64,000 nucleotides of DNA. Source: Mycocentrospora acerina. Its lineage: Eukaryota; Ascomycota; Dothideomycetes; Pleosporales. This document shows positions 36,107 through 47,300 of the stretch, one piece after another (the stretch's first letter is position 1; each line of letters opens with the position of its first letter). Made by a program: the position numbers and the translations under genes. The notes beneath the pieces were generated by a model. The model ran no database searches. It was not told the origin of the DNA and saw only the letters and a list, made by a program, of their open reading frames with translations. The stretch covers positions 62,001 through 126,000 of the forward strand of contig JAKUHH010000130.1 of NCBI GenBank assembly GCA_022701365.1. The letters are read 5' to 3'.

Positions 36107-36514
36107 TGTGAGTGTGCAAGAAGAAGAGAGAGAAATCACAGTCGAACAATCAAGAGCGGAGAAGAGCAGCCGAGGCGAGGCGATCTTTGTGAATAATATC
36201 GAATGGAAAGCTTCGACCAATGACGGCTGCTTCGATGGCGTTGATGACATCGAGAACAACGATCGCACGCTAATGCAAGCTAATTGTAGACACGTGAAGG
36301 CGCGACGAAGCTAGACTAGGCGCGTCCCACTGCTGCCTTAGATATAGTCAACGCGACAGCTATTATACAATCACGCGCTTGCTTTCTTCTTTTCTTCTTC
36401 ACTGCTTCGAATAGTCTTTTTCTTTGCAGTTATCAAGGGAATCTGTGAGCCTTTGATTTCGCGAGTCAGACAAGCACAATCAAGTCACAATCCAAGACGC
36501 GACACACATTCAAG
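36107..36514. promoter_or_regulatory. Divergent upstream region of HEM15 and KU70
   Basis: 408 bp between start codons, with a CT-rich leader (TTTCTTCTTTTCTTCTTC, about 36381-36400) on the Ku70 side. It includes CACGTG (36291-36296), an E-box-like palindrome. Confidence 0.45.
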
Positions 36515-38550
36515 ATGGCAGACACGCAGGACTACCGACCAGCAGAGGAAGAAGATGAGGATGAAGAAGAGATTGATGACTCTGTATGCTCCAAATCTTC
36601 GGTTTTTCACACACTTTTGCTTATCTTTTCCAGAGCTACAAAACTATGAAAGATGCTGTGCTCTTCGCAATCGATGTCAGTCCCACCATGTTGGAGTGCC
36701 CGCCTTATTCAGAGGATAAAAAGGCTGATCGGGACTCACCGACATCCGCTGCGCTGAAATGTGCCTACCAACTCATGCAACAGCGCATCATCTCTAACCC
36801 AAACGACATGATGGGCATATTGTTGTTTGGGACTGAGAAGACGGACTTGAAAGACGGCGATAGCACATTCCAGCACTGCTACCTTCTCGCAGATCTAGAC
36901 GTTCCTTCAGCACAAGATGTCAAGCGATTGAGGGAGCTTGTCGAGGAAGACGACGAGGCAAAGCAAATTCTCAAGCCCTGCAAAGAAGGTGCCAGCCTGG
37001 CGACAGTACTCTTCTGTGCAAATCAGATATTCACAACTAAAGCGCCAAACTTCTCGTCAAGGCGTCTGTTTATCGTCACTGATAACGACTATCCGGTCAA
37101 GGCCAAACTAGACAAAGATACGGCAATCACCCGAGCGCGAGATCTATACGACTTGGGATGCACAATTGACCTGTTCCCTATATCTCGACCAGAATACGAC
37201 TTCAATCGGTCCAGATTCTACGATGATTTGGTCTACCCAACATCTCCCTCCGATCCTGACGCTCCTGTGTCAGTTGCTTCTACGACCAAAATCGCTAAGA
37301 GTGGCGAAGGCATCACCCTTCTGAAACAACTCATCTCTTCCATAAATTCAAAAGCTACTCCTCGTCGTGCCCTCTTCAATCTGCCCCTTGAACTTGGCCC
37401 TGATTTTCGTATTGGAGTGAAAGGCTTTATCCTGATCAAGCGACAGGAACACGTCAAATCATGCTATGTCTGGGTAGGCGGCGAGAAGACTCAGATCGTC
37501 ACATCCTCAACCTCACACATGGCCGACGATACCGCGCGTGTAGTAGAAAAGGCAGAGCTTCGAAAAGCATACAAGTTTGGCGGCGACGCAATCACATTCA
37601 CACCAGACGAGATTACCAAAATTCGACAGTGCTTTGGAGACCCTGTCATTCGCATCATTGGCTTCAAACCGCTATCTTGTGTACCAATCTGGGCAAATAC
37701 AAACAAAGCGACATTCATCTACCCCTCAGAAGCAGATTACATTGGTTCAACCCGCGTATTCTCCGCCTTGCAACAGAAACTTCTCAAGTCCAAGAAAATG
37801 GGCCTAGTGTGGTTCATCCCGCGTCGTAACGCCTCGCCCACACTGTGCGCACTCATTCCTGCTTCAGAAAAGATTGATGAAGACGGCGAGCAAAGCATGC
37901 CCCCTGGCTTGTGGCTCATTCCCCTCCCTTTCGCAGACGACATCCGCCAGTTCCCCGAAGCAGCAGAGCAACCTCTCCAGACTACCGATGAGCTAACAGA
38001 CAAGATGCGACAAATCATGGAGCAGCTACAGCTACCCAAAGGCGTGTACGATCCAGCAAAGTACCCTAATCCTGATCTGCAGTGGTTCTACCGCTGTCTA
38101 CAAGCCATGGCACTAGGCGATGAGATTCCTCTAGACCCCGAAGACAAAACCATTCCACGCTTCAGGCAGATCGACAAGCGATGCGGCGAATACATTGAAG
38201 CCTACGGCCGCGAGTTTGCAGAAGTATTCGCCCAGCAGCAAAAATCCACACTTGCGCATCGTGCAAAAACTGCAGCAAGTACGACCAAGAAGCGCACAGC
38301 AGATTCAGATGAGAAACCTACCAAGCGCGTGAAGAAGGAGCCGAAAGTCAAGAGTGAGAATGGCGATGCAGAAGACGATGATGGGGTGAGCGACGAGCAG
38401 ATGGCGGAAATCAACAATAAGGGTCAAATTACAAAACAGACGGTTGCGAATCTCAAGGACTTTTTGAATCAAAGGGGGCAGAGCACGGCGGGGAAGAAGG
38501 CAGATCTTGTGGAGAGGGTACAGGACTATCTTGAGGGCAAGGGATTATGA
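36515..38550 (+). CDS. KU70: ATP-dependent DNA helicase II / Ku70 subunit
   Basis: Subunit of the Ku heterodimer that binds DNA double-strand ends for non-homologous end joining and protects telomeres. Exon 1 is 36515-36583 and exon 2 36634-38550, giving 661 aa. After an acidic start (EEEDEDEEEIDDS) comes the von Willebrand A-like domain: MKDAVLFAIDVSPTMLE ... NDMMGILLFGTEKTD ... RRLFIVTDND. The Ku core beta barrel follows (FRIGVKGFILIKRQEHVKS, GLVWFIPRRNASP, MPPGLWLIPLPFADDIR). A basic linker (KKRTADSDEKPTKRVKKEPK) is likely a nuclear localisation signal. The C-terminal SAP domain reads TVANLKDFLNQRGQSTAGKK to the end. Confidence 0.95.
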
Positions 38551-38886
38551 GGCTGGGATGACTGCAGCGTTTAGGCATGCACATGGGAGGCACGTAAGCG
38601 TCAACAAAGCTACCAACCGGATTTTTTCTTCGTCTGCCTTTGTTCTCCAACTTCACAAAATCTTAGTAACCTCTTTACGTTTTACAATAAATGAGAAAGC
38701 TAAGCTGTTTTTAAAGAACATCATAGGATATAGAAGAACTACCAAAATTCAAAGTCTCTTCACGCCTCTAGTCTCTCCACAAAAAAATACCATGGGGTGC
38801 TTTTAGCGTGTGTTTTGTTAAGGCTGATAAATACGTTGTGTACGTGCAAATTAAAAGAAATAACTTCAAAGATCCATTGTCTATAC
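38551..38886. other. Convergent intergenic region
   Basis: Between Ku70 (+) and the HET-domain gene (-). Becomes AT-richer towards 38,880. No gene seen. Confidence 0.5.
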
Positions 38887-41140
38887 TCACTCCAGCTCCA
38901 CAGTCACGCCTTCTACACTCTCAAACAACTCTTCATTTAACCATCTCGCAAGTCCAATCCTTCTATATTTTCCATCTGAGTGCTTCGAAAGAACGAGTCC
39001 CAGTGCTGTCTCCCGCATTTCACTCTCTTGTTGCTCCTGGAACCCATGCCTGTGTTCAGCTTCCGAAACCAGTGGCTCGTTGCGAATCCGCAGACAGTAA
39101 ACTTCTCCAGAAATCTTATCCGCTGTGTCGCCAAACATAACACCTATCTGGATGTTATCCTGCATGAGTGGATTCCCTTCTACGTAGCGGCTGACTGCGG
39201 TGCTGTCTAGTGTGTTTATGGGTTTGTTGGGGTAGAGACAATTGGCGTGGATCATTTGTGCGCCGCTCAACACCAGGCATGCTGATGTGATTGCGCCATA
39301 CACATCATCATATTTTTGAGATGTCTCAATACGGTCGACTTGGAGGGTCCCAAAATCTGACTGTGGGACCCCTGTCTCCCCACTCCACCCTTCGAATTGA
39401 TTGTACACTCGCATACGCTGGCTGTCGTATGACACACGTCCTGGCGTTGAGGCCCAGGACCATGATGGTGCAATGTATTCTTCTAATGAGTTTTTCTCTT
39501 GAACGTGTGTCTATTAGTGTGGTATAGATCAGTGAATGCATTTTCAATTTGTTGTAGTTAGATATCACAAAATAACATGTCAGAAACCACCCACAAGTAC
39601 TGATTTGCAAATCACTCACATCTACGACCCGCCACAATAGCGCGCCAGGAAGATGCGCACTCCATATACCTGCACAATATATCCCTTGGCCCGTGTGTTG
39701 TCTCGCCACACCTGACAGTGCAGGCAATTTGTCGGTGGAGAATGTGAGCGTTCGAAGAGAATAGTCTTCCACTAGCTGGTACCAGCGTTCTTTATCTGTC
39801 ACAGGCATCTTTTATGATGTCGGATACCATGATGCTAAAGTCGAGGTGTGTTCGGGTTTCTTTTCCATCCAGGGCAGTTGTGCAGTTGCTTTGAGTTGTC
39901 TACACTGCCATAGCAGCTGGTTCTTTGCAAAATATATTGTGCGTTGTGATAGTTCGCTCTCCTGAAGTGTCCAAGCTCGAAATCTCAAAGGACTCTTTTC
40001 TCTAGATTCTTGATCTGGGATTTCGCCGTATTCAGTCGCCCAGTGCGTTGGTTCGTCTCGGAAAATACGAAGCCTAGGGGAGAGGTCGGATTTGATGTCG
40101 AGATCGAGGAAGGGGCTATTTGATGTTTCTTGTATGTTAGATATGAGATTGCATCCCTGAGTACCGTCTGTAGAGCTTAGTGCGGCGAGTGTGCATGTAG
40201 CATTGCCGTATACATCGGCCATGAGTGCTGCTTCCCGAGCCCAATCCTCTATGTCGTCTTGGATGATACAGATGGAGTCTATCCACAAATAGCGGTATTC
40301 AAGCTCACGCGTAATCTTTACAGCATCTTTAAAAGTATTGGACAAATCGTGTAGCGAGATTCGAGTCATTCTGTCTTCAAAATTATGTTTCTCAGTTTTA
40401 ACAGAGTGCTTGCTTGGTGGGCCCCAACAGTGACTAAGTGTCAGGTAGTCCACATGATTATGGTTCTCTATGTCCCGGGAACAAATAAGTCGTAAGTCTT
40501 TTCCGACTTCAGAAGCTTGCACATCGAGGAGTCGGGTGGGCAGAAAGTGTGTTTGTTGACTCGAACATTTCGAATGCTTGTAACGACATTCGTTCAGCCA
40601 CGTTTTCATCATTCGCATGTTGTTGACATGTCCGTACAACCTTACGGGAGAGTTTATTTCAAGTGGTGTGTGCTTTTGGTTCCCGAGAGAAGCAGATAGA
40701 TCTAGAATAAGTCAGAATTCAGTATCTACGTTTAAAGCATGTCCTTGAGAGTATAACACCGTCTTCGTGCCTTGGTGAAGAAGCAAAGCACGATAAGAAA
40801 CAAAGGAGAATACGGCTTTCAACTTACTGCACCACCAGAGTGGGCTTCGATAGAAGAATGCGTGAGATATAGGAAATCCATCCTCCCCGATACTGATAGT
40901 AAAAACACAATGAGGAGCGGCGAATGATCGTCTCAGGTAGAGACAACTTTCCTGATCGTCCTCGGCGCCTGCTATATCGAAGAGGAGCATACAAAGTTGG
41001 CACCCTTTTGCTGCGGCTACTTGCATACATCTCAGCGACTGTAATGCGATATGTGTCCTCTGACATACTTCCACTAGGTCATAACCCTTAGACCAGAAAT
41101 CACCTGTTATGGAGGAGCAAGTGGAACAAAGAAGAGTCAT
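38887..41140 (-). pseudogene. HET-domain (heterokaryon incompatibility) protein, interrupted by an in-frame stop
   Basis: HET-domain proteins trigger cell death after fusion of incompatible fungal individuals. Exons on the minus strand: 41140-40828, 40701-39620 and 39510-38887; 672 aa if the stop is ignored. The N-terminal part has a Cys-rich segment (LLCSTCSSITGDFW ... GCQLCMLLFD). The HET domain shows its three motifs: DYLTLSHCWGP, YRYLWIDSICIIQDD and AWTLQESELSQRTIYF. Codon 401 is TAA (39814-39812). The same frame then continues without shift into the usual downstream HET region, PVTDKERWYQLVEDYS, DKLPALSGVA and, across the last intron, IAPSWSWAST. Intron phases fit perfectly on both sides, so a single nucleotide change (for example CAA to TAA) is the simplest explanation. 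A 400-aa product with the HET domain intact could still be made. Confidence 0.85.
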
Positions 41141-41833
41141 CGTGTCAATGGAATTTAGTGTACTATGGATTAGGGGCACTCATTTGGATCAGAATTTTGT
41201 AAATATGGTTGAAGTAGCTGACGCATCCCAAGAAAGTGCGATTGAACAGGGGTACAAAATCAGAAGCCTCAACGCGGAGGGTTTCTCAACTATGTCGTCG
41301 CAGCCTAGCTCTTTACTCAAGAAGCGAACTATTATTGTCGTCGCAACTGGTGATACGCATGCACTGCGCCACATTGACTTTCAAGCATATACTTCGGCTT
41401 GCTGATATATGTGGAGACTAGCCGCCAATTACTCTCGTGCTAAGATCATGTGGGACTCGTCCATGCGATGATGTTTCGCTTACCGCCCAGCTTGCCATGT
41501 ACACGATCCACCAACTTGTAACTTACCACAGAACAGAAGTAGTGGTCTCGTACTTTTTACGTATTGCGCTTCCTCCACCCCCATATATCATTCCTCCCAT
41601 CACTCCGCCTTTGGCATTTTACTTCGGGTTTTATATGACCACACCATAATCTAAGTGCAAGTGTTTTACCTATATGAGAGCATAGTGTAGAGAGCGTACT
41701 AGATGAAGTACGCTCCCACTAGCTACCTCAAACATCTGGTTTCCATAACACTAGTCCATAGTGTTACTCCAACCTCAATTCCACCCCCAAAAATAATATC
41801 TCTTGATCTAAGAGACACAGCGAGTAGCAGATA
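41141..41833. other. Intergenic region upstream of the HET-domain gene
   Basis: Promoter side of the HET gene (-) and 3' flank of the EST1-like gene (-). Only short open frames. Contains an imperfect palindromic stretch CACTAGTCCATAGTG near 41,748. Confidence 0.45.
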
Positions 41834-44306
41834 TCAGGAAACTGGTTGGTTGACGGCAGAGAACATATGAGTCGCCGTATCATAGGAGATGTAACGATTG
41901 TACTTAATTGTATCGTCAGAAATCTTGTGGCTCTCAGTGCCCAAGTCAGTTTGGCATACCGTTGAAAGCCGATATCCCAGTCTTAGCACTCTGTCTATGC
42001 GACCCTTCACAGTGCTCGGTAATTCAAGATATCTTTCTTCCTCATCATGCTCTCTATCAAACCAGTTTGCTGGCAGGTATTCTTGCGTCCAAACCAAGCC
42101 ACGCATCAGATAATCCTCAGGTAGCGGTAGCTCATCTCTCTCTTTCTTATCCCCCTCAAGTGAGAATATCGGGCTGGTTAGCAATGAGTCAATATCTTGT
42201 TTCGGGTTCTGTTGGGTTTCGGATTTTATCAATGCATTTAGAAAAGAAACAAGGTCAGCCCATGGGGCTTGATCGATAAAGTGAGCAACGTATTGAATAG
42301 AAGCGAGTGCGGTAAGAAAAGAAAGCAAAACATGAACGTGTGGAAGAACGTTTTTGTCGCCAATGCGGCGGAGCACCAAAGAAAACGTATTCAGTGTCAA
42401 GTCGCATGCACGAGAAAAGTTGAAATCAGAACGGAGTTCTATAAGTTCAGCTGGAATCTCGCCCTCGGTTATCGTTGGGGCCTCAAGCTCGTGTCCATCA
42501 GCCGGCAGAGGGGTGGAGAGTGATCCTTTTGTGGTGGATTTCTGAGAATTTCTTGACTGTTGTTGGGCAACAAATAAGAAGAGTTGGCGGAGGATGTTGT
42601 GCTTGATACCGTAATCGAACCATCCAGTGATATTTGTAACAGCAATGTACACGCCCTGCTCTTTCCATTTCGCTGTTACACGACCAACATGATTGTCGAG
42701 CTGACCAAGAAACTCTTTCAACGCCATGTCAAAATCGGCCTTCGGATTCTTCTCGAAAATATGCGTATGAGCTATGATAAAGTTGTTGTCGATTGGTAAC
42801 GTATGAGAGAAAGATGTAGGTGCCCGACCAAGAATAGGATTTAATAACGTCATGATCGACTCACGGGCGCTGGGAAACGGTTCGATGGAATTGAGTGACC
42901 TGGAGTAGTAGTACATCTGTTGAAGAGCGTTTGGACGAGCTAGAATTGCCAGATGATGATACAGTCGACCAATTGCTGGGTTCTTGTCGGCAGCCTTGGA
43001 ATACCACGATCTTGCCACACCAGCCCAAATTTCTCGGTCTCGGACATCCTCGTCTTCAATTGCCATACGGTAGCGCCCCAGGTCACCTAAACACTCAATC
43101 CAGGTGTTCTCAAAAGCAGGTACAGTCTCATATAATAACGCCATCATCTGGTAAGCCAGATAGATGAACGCGAGCATATAGTCGATGCTGTCAGGAAGTC
43201 GGCGGCGTAGGATTTCGAGGAAAGAGTGGATTCCATGCTTCCACATTCGAGCAGGCATGGAGTACTTGGCTGCCAGTCGCCGCAGGGCTGGTGAGGCAGA
43301 CGGATGTTGAGAAGCTAGAAAAAAGTCATGATGTTCGTGTAGGAGGGTCCTGTGCAGTGCAATTAGAGCTTGCCAATGATCAGAGGCCAGTTTCTGGTTG
43401 GAGTTGGGGTCTTCTTTTGCTGCCGCCGCCGCCTGAGCTCGATCAACATGGATACACTTGGTCTCTACCATAGTCAGACCCGCATATATTGTTTTCACTT
43501 CAGACGCGAGCTGCTCTTGCGAAATGGGACGGCTGTCTGGTTGGAGCAAAAGTCCTGGATACCGACTATCAAACTTTTGAAGCTCGATGAGTCCTGGCTG
43601 ATGCACCTGGCCTTGGGCAAGTAAAACTTTGTTAGTCGAACCGCGCGATTGTACTTGATGGTCTGGCGATCCAACTGAGTGGTCACTAGAAAGCTCAGGT
43701 GTAGACCGATAAGGAGATGTAATACCCTTGGCACTTTGCTTGGGATCAAACAGGCGCCCATCTTGTAGCTTTGGCTGAGTTCGGCTAGGCGCGACAGTAT
43801 GAGGAATATCTCTAGAATAATCAGGATCAAAAATTCCAACTTGAGCAGGACCCTTTTCCCGGTGCTCCTTAAAGTCCGTTTCAGCAGGTCGCTTCTTGCC
43901 ATAAAAAGGAGGTGATTGTCGTCGTTTGTTTTGCTCTAACGATAAACCAGTAATATCGAGCGTAGACCCCCCACCTGCAGTGGCATCTGAAGATTTATCT
44001 GCATTTCTAGAAATGCGGGTCAGAACATGTTGGATAGGAATTTGGGCAGTGGAGAGTCTAATCTCACTTCAAGCTGAGAGCCGCGTCCCTTAAATAGATC
44101 CGGGCTTGGCCTGGCTCTAAATCTTTTATTTCAGAAGCATGGTCGGCTCTTACGTGACTATATAATTGCTCGACGCTCTGAAAAATTCGCCCGTGATGTC
44201 CGACGTATGGGCATGGAAGAGCACCTAAAGGCGGGTTCTCTGACTTTGCTTGCGTTCGCAAGGCATTCACGAACCGCGACTGGATATCAATGTTGTTACG
44301 TGACAT
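41834..44306 (-). CDS. EST1/SMG-type DNA/RNA-binding-domain protein with a degenerate C2H2 finger
   Basis: Exon 1 is 44306-44068 and exon 2 44006-41834, giving 803 aa; the phase-2 intron joins exactly. Residues ~25-60 hold a zinc-finger-like segment, LPCPYVGHHGRIF ... YSHVRADH, with the two His but only one Cys of a C2H2 finger. Residues ~80-210 are disordered. The bulk is the helical domain seen in Est1/SMG5/SMG7 proteins: LASDHWQALIALHRTLLHEH, HDFFLASQHPSASPALRRLA, RYRMAIEDEDVRDREIW and GRLYHHLAILARPNALQQ. Fungi carry several such proteins beside the true telomerase factor; this one resembles the accessory class, and its function is not known to me. It follows the HET gene on the same strand. 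Confidence 0.85.
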
Positions 44307-47300
44307 TTTAAATTTTCTTGAAATTCAGGTATCGAATTTTCGTTCAAAATGGGGGCGTGATAACCAGCGAGTAAAGAGCAATATTGGACGGCTAGTTGGA
44401 ATCGAGTGCCAAACCACCATTGACTGAGATGTGTTCTTACAACGTTTGAAGAAGTAGGGCGAAATGCCACGCTGATGCCAGCAATGTCTGACGTGTTTGA
44501 ATAATATATATCGCAGCCGTTACAGTCCCATAAAATTGACTTCTGAAATGGAATCGAAAGAGAAAGACAAGTTATGAGGCGGATGTGTAGGTGCTTTTGC
44601 TCAGCAAGTTTCAACAGAGGCTGCAGCCAAACTCAAGAGGTAAGAATGACAATAAATTGAAAACTTGTCGCAAACGATGATATTTATAATATCTAAATTT
44701 ACACCACAATTATTTCAATCTTTGCTAGTCCTTCACAAGCTAATCGAAGGAAATGCGGCTCTGTGGGTTGCATCAAGGCAAAGGGCAAAAGAAGGCAACT
44801 TTTTAGACTAAGCCTAATGCATGGCTCATCCGCCGCGTCACCTAGCGAAAAGCCACAAGCGCTAGAAATAGGCGAGACCCAGTGAGACTTACATCCCATG
44901 CCTAAGCAGGCAGCTGGTGGGCGTACCATCTGTGATACATCCTTCATTTCCGATGCAGTTTTTGACTCTGCAGTGTCCAACCCGTTTACCTTAGAATATC
45001 GTGTGTCGTCTCAAAGATGCATTCTGGTTACCACGCTTAGCAGTGGTGGGGAAAGCGCGATCAATGCAGCAAACAGCGACTACCTAACTCGCTCTAGATG
45101 TGAAGTAACTATAGCTGTCTCGTCTTGAAGAATTGGAGTATAATTCCTGGAGCGGTGTACTGACTCTTCCAGGTGCCTATTTCTTAGGGACTTGACTCAG
45201 CTGCCATTGTTATCAAAGAGAGTATGTGGACTGTCCGACAAACATATGTCGATCAACTCCAGAGACAAACAATTCTCTCTCATGGCCGTTTCTGATTCAA
45301 AATTATTTATTAATCGCAAATTTTGAAGGCTTCATTCGACGGCTATTTGCAGAATACAGTAGATACACAGCTGTCATACGTCGTTCGCAAGCAGATGCCA
45401 GCACCAGAGGACAAAGGCATGTTTTCAACGTGTAACATGTCGAATGGTTTGTAGTAGGAGCACAAAGTTGTAATTTGGCTCTACAAACAGTGAATCGCTG
45501 GATATTTCAGCCCGCGTTACTCCAAAACACGGCCGACACGCCAAATGGCTTGTCAAGCGAAGACGGAGGAGGATAGAACACGTATGTGAATAGTTCATGT
45601 GTTTCGAGTCTGTCGTGGAGCATTCCCTAGTACGACAGGATCAAGGCCAATAACTCCAACCACTGTGAGGTTTGAAACGAACATCTCGCTCAAGACAAAG
45701 GGATGATTCCTAAGTAGGGAAGTGCTGAGATTGAAAGAGATCTTCCGCAGGATTATCTGAACTTGGTGACTAAAAATTTGAGCACGTTTACTCCAATCAT
45801 TTATGCATGCTTTTTAGGTCAATTGGTTGCCACAAAAAGGCGATATGCGGCGGTCCTAATTGGATTTATCTCTCAAAATCGCCCTTTCGGTTATCTCAGA
45901 CGACGTCAAGACGCAAAGATAGAGGTAAATACCCAATTAGAACTCAAAATGTTCGTGTAGTGGCACGAGAATGCTGCTGTCTTACGTCAGTAGTGTAACC
46001 AAGTAAGACTCAGCTGAAGAGAAAGAGCAGATAAGGTTAAATGTCTCTTAATGATCAGGTGTCAAGCAAATCCTACTTTACGTGTCATCTGTGTGGCTTT
46101 CATGGAGTTTATAGCTGTTTTTGTGTCTTTCTTCTACTTTTGAAGCAGATAATTCAATTGGTAGATTTATAATTGAGGCATTCTCTAGATATGTGAGCAG
46201 TATCATGTTTGAAGACATATACCATACAATCATAAGACTGCTGCTTGATGAAAAATAGAAACTTCCTCGCAATTCTATAAAACAGGGTGGGAAACAACTC
46301 CCACAGTAGAAGTCAATGTGTACAAATGCATACCCTAAGGCATTGTTGCAGTAGTACTGATTTACTGGCTAGATCCTAATGTATTTTTAACAATAATTTC
46401 TTTTAACAAATTCTCTTCTGATTTTTCCAACTCAGTGCAAGTGGGTGCCTGACTAACCATTTGCCTCGAAATTTCAAAAAAATGAAATATCAACCAATGA
46501 TGCAGCTCAGGTGACAACGCCATTTTATAAAGTAGGTCAGTCTTCAATACCAGCGGCTGCCTATAATGCAAGGCTAGTAAATAAGCAACGATCATGGAAG
46601 TGAGTACCGCTATTAGGTTGGTTGACTCCCATCACCCTGTGTAGGATAATCTCGTATTTGAGTCAGGGCCACTTTCGTCAGGCTTCAATAAACTTTGGAA
46701 TCCTTTTAACAAGGTTTGGGAAGTCTGAAGGCTGATGCACATGTCGAAATTTGTCAAGTAGATCTCGTTTCACAACGAGATATGGGGAGCCAATATTTTC
46801 AAATGATCAAGAACAACAAAGAAGGACCAAATTTCATCTGTCCCAAGGTCCTGAGGCTTGTGCCAAGTCTTGAAAAGCAAGAACATTCATGCTGCTCAGG
46901 TCACTGCCAGACTTCTCTAAGAATCAAAAAAGTCTCACCCCATTTAGTCAATTCATGTAACACGTCAATCATACGACCCTCATTCAATCGAAAGTGAAAT
47001 TGGCACAATCAGCCTGAGCTTTTTCGCAACTTTGACATAACCACAACTGCCAAGTCTAACGCAATCAGAGGGATCGTATTTCCCGTCCGTGTAGGCAAAT
47101 TAATCTTTGGAAACATCAAATCAAGTTCTTCAGTGGATATCCATGCGCTGAAATGCAATCTTCCAGCCTGAGCTGAACGCAGTATGCTGGTCCTCCAATG
47201 CCGGGAATAGTGTTCGGGAACAAGTACAACTAGATTTATGTGGATACGTTGCTCTTCATCACAGTCTGTTGAATTTCACATAAAATACAATTGCTACACA

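Noticed and set aside
39812..40639. Treating the HET gene as two separate genes at the TAA
   Set aside because: The downstream part lacks its own promoter region and continues the same HET-family layout in the same frame, so one interrupted gene is simpler.
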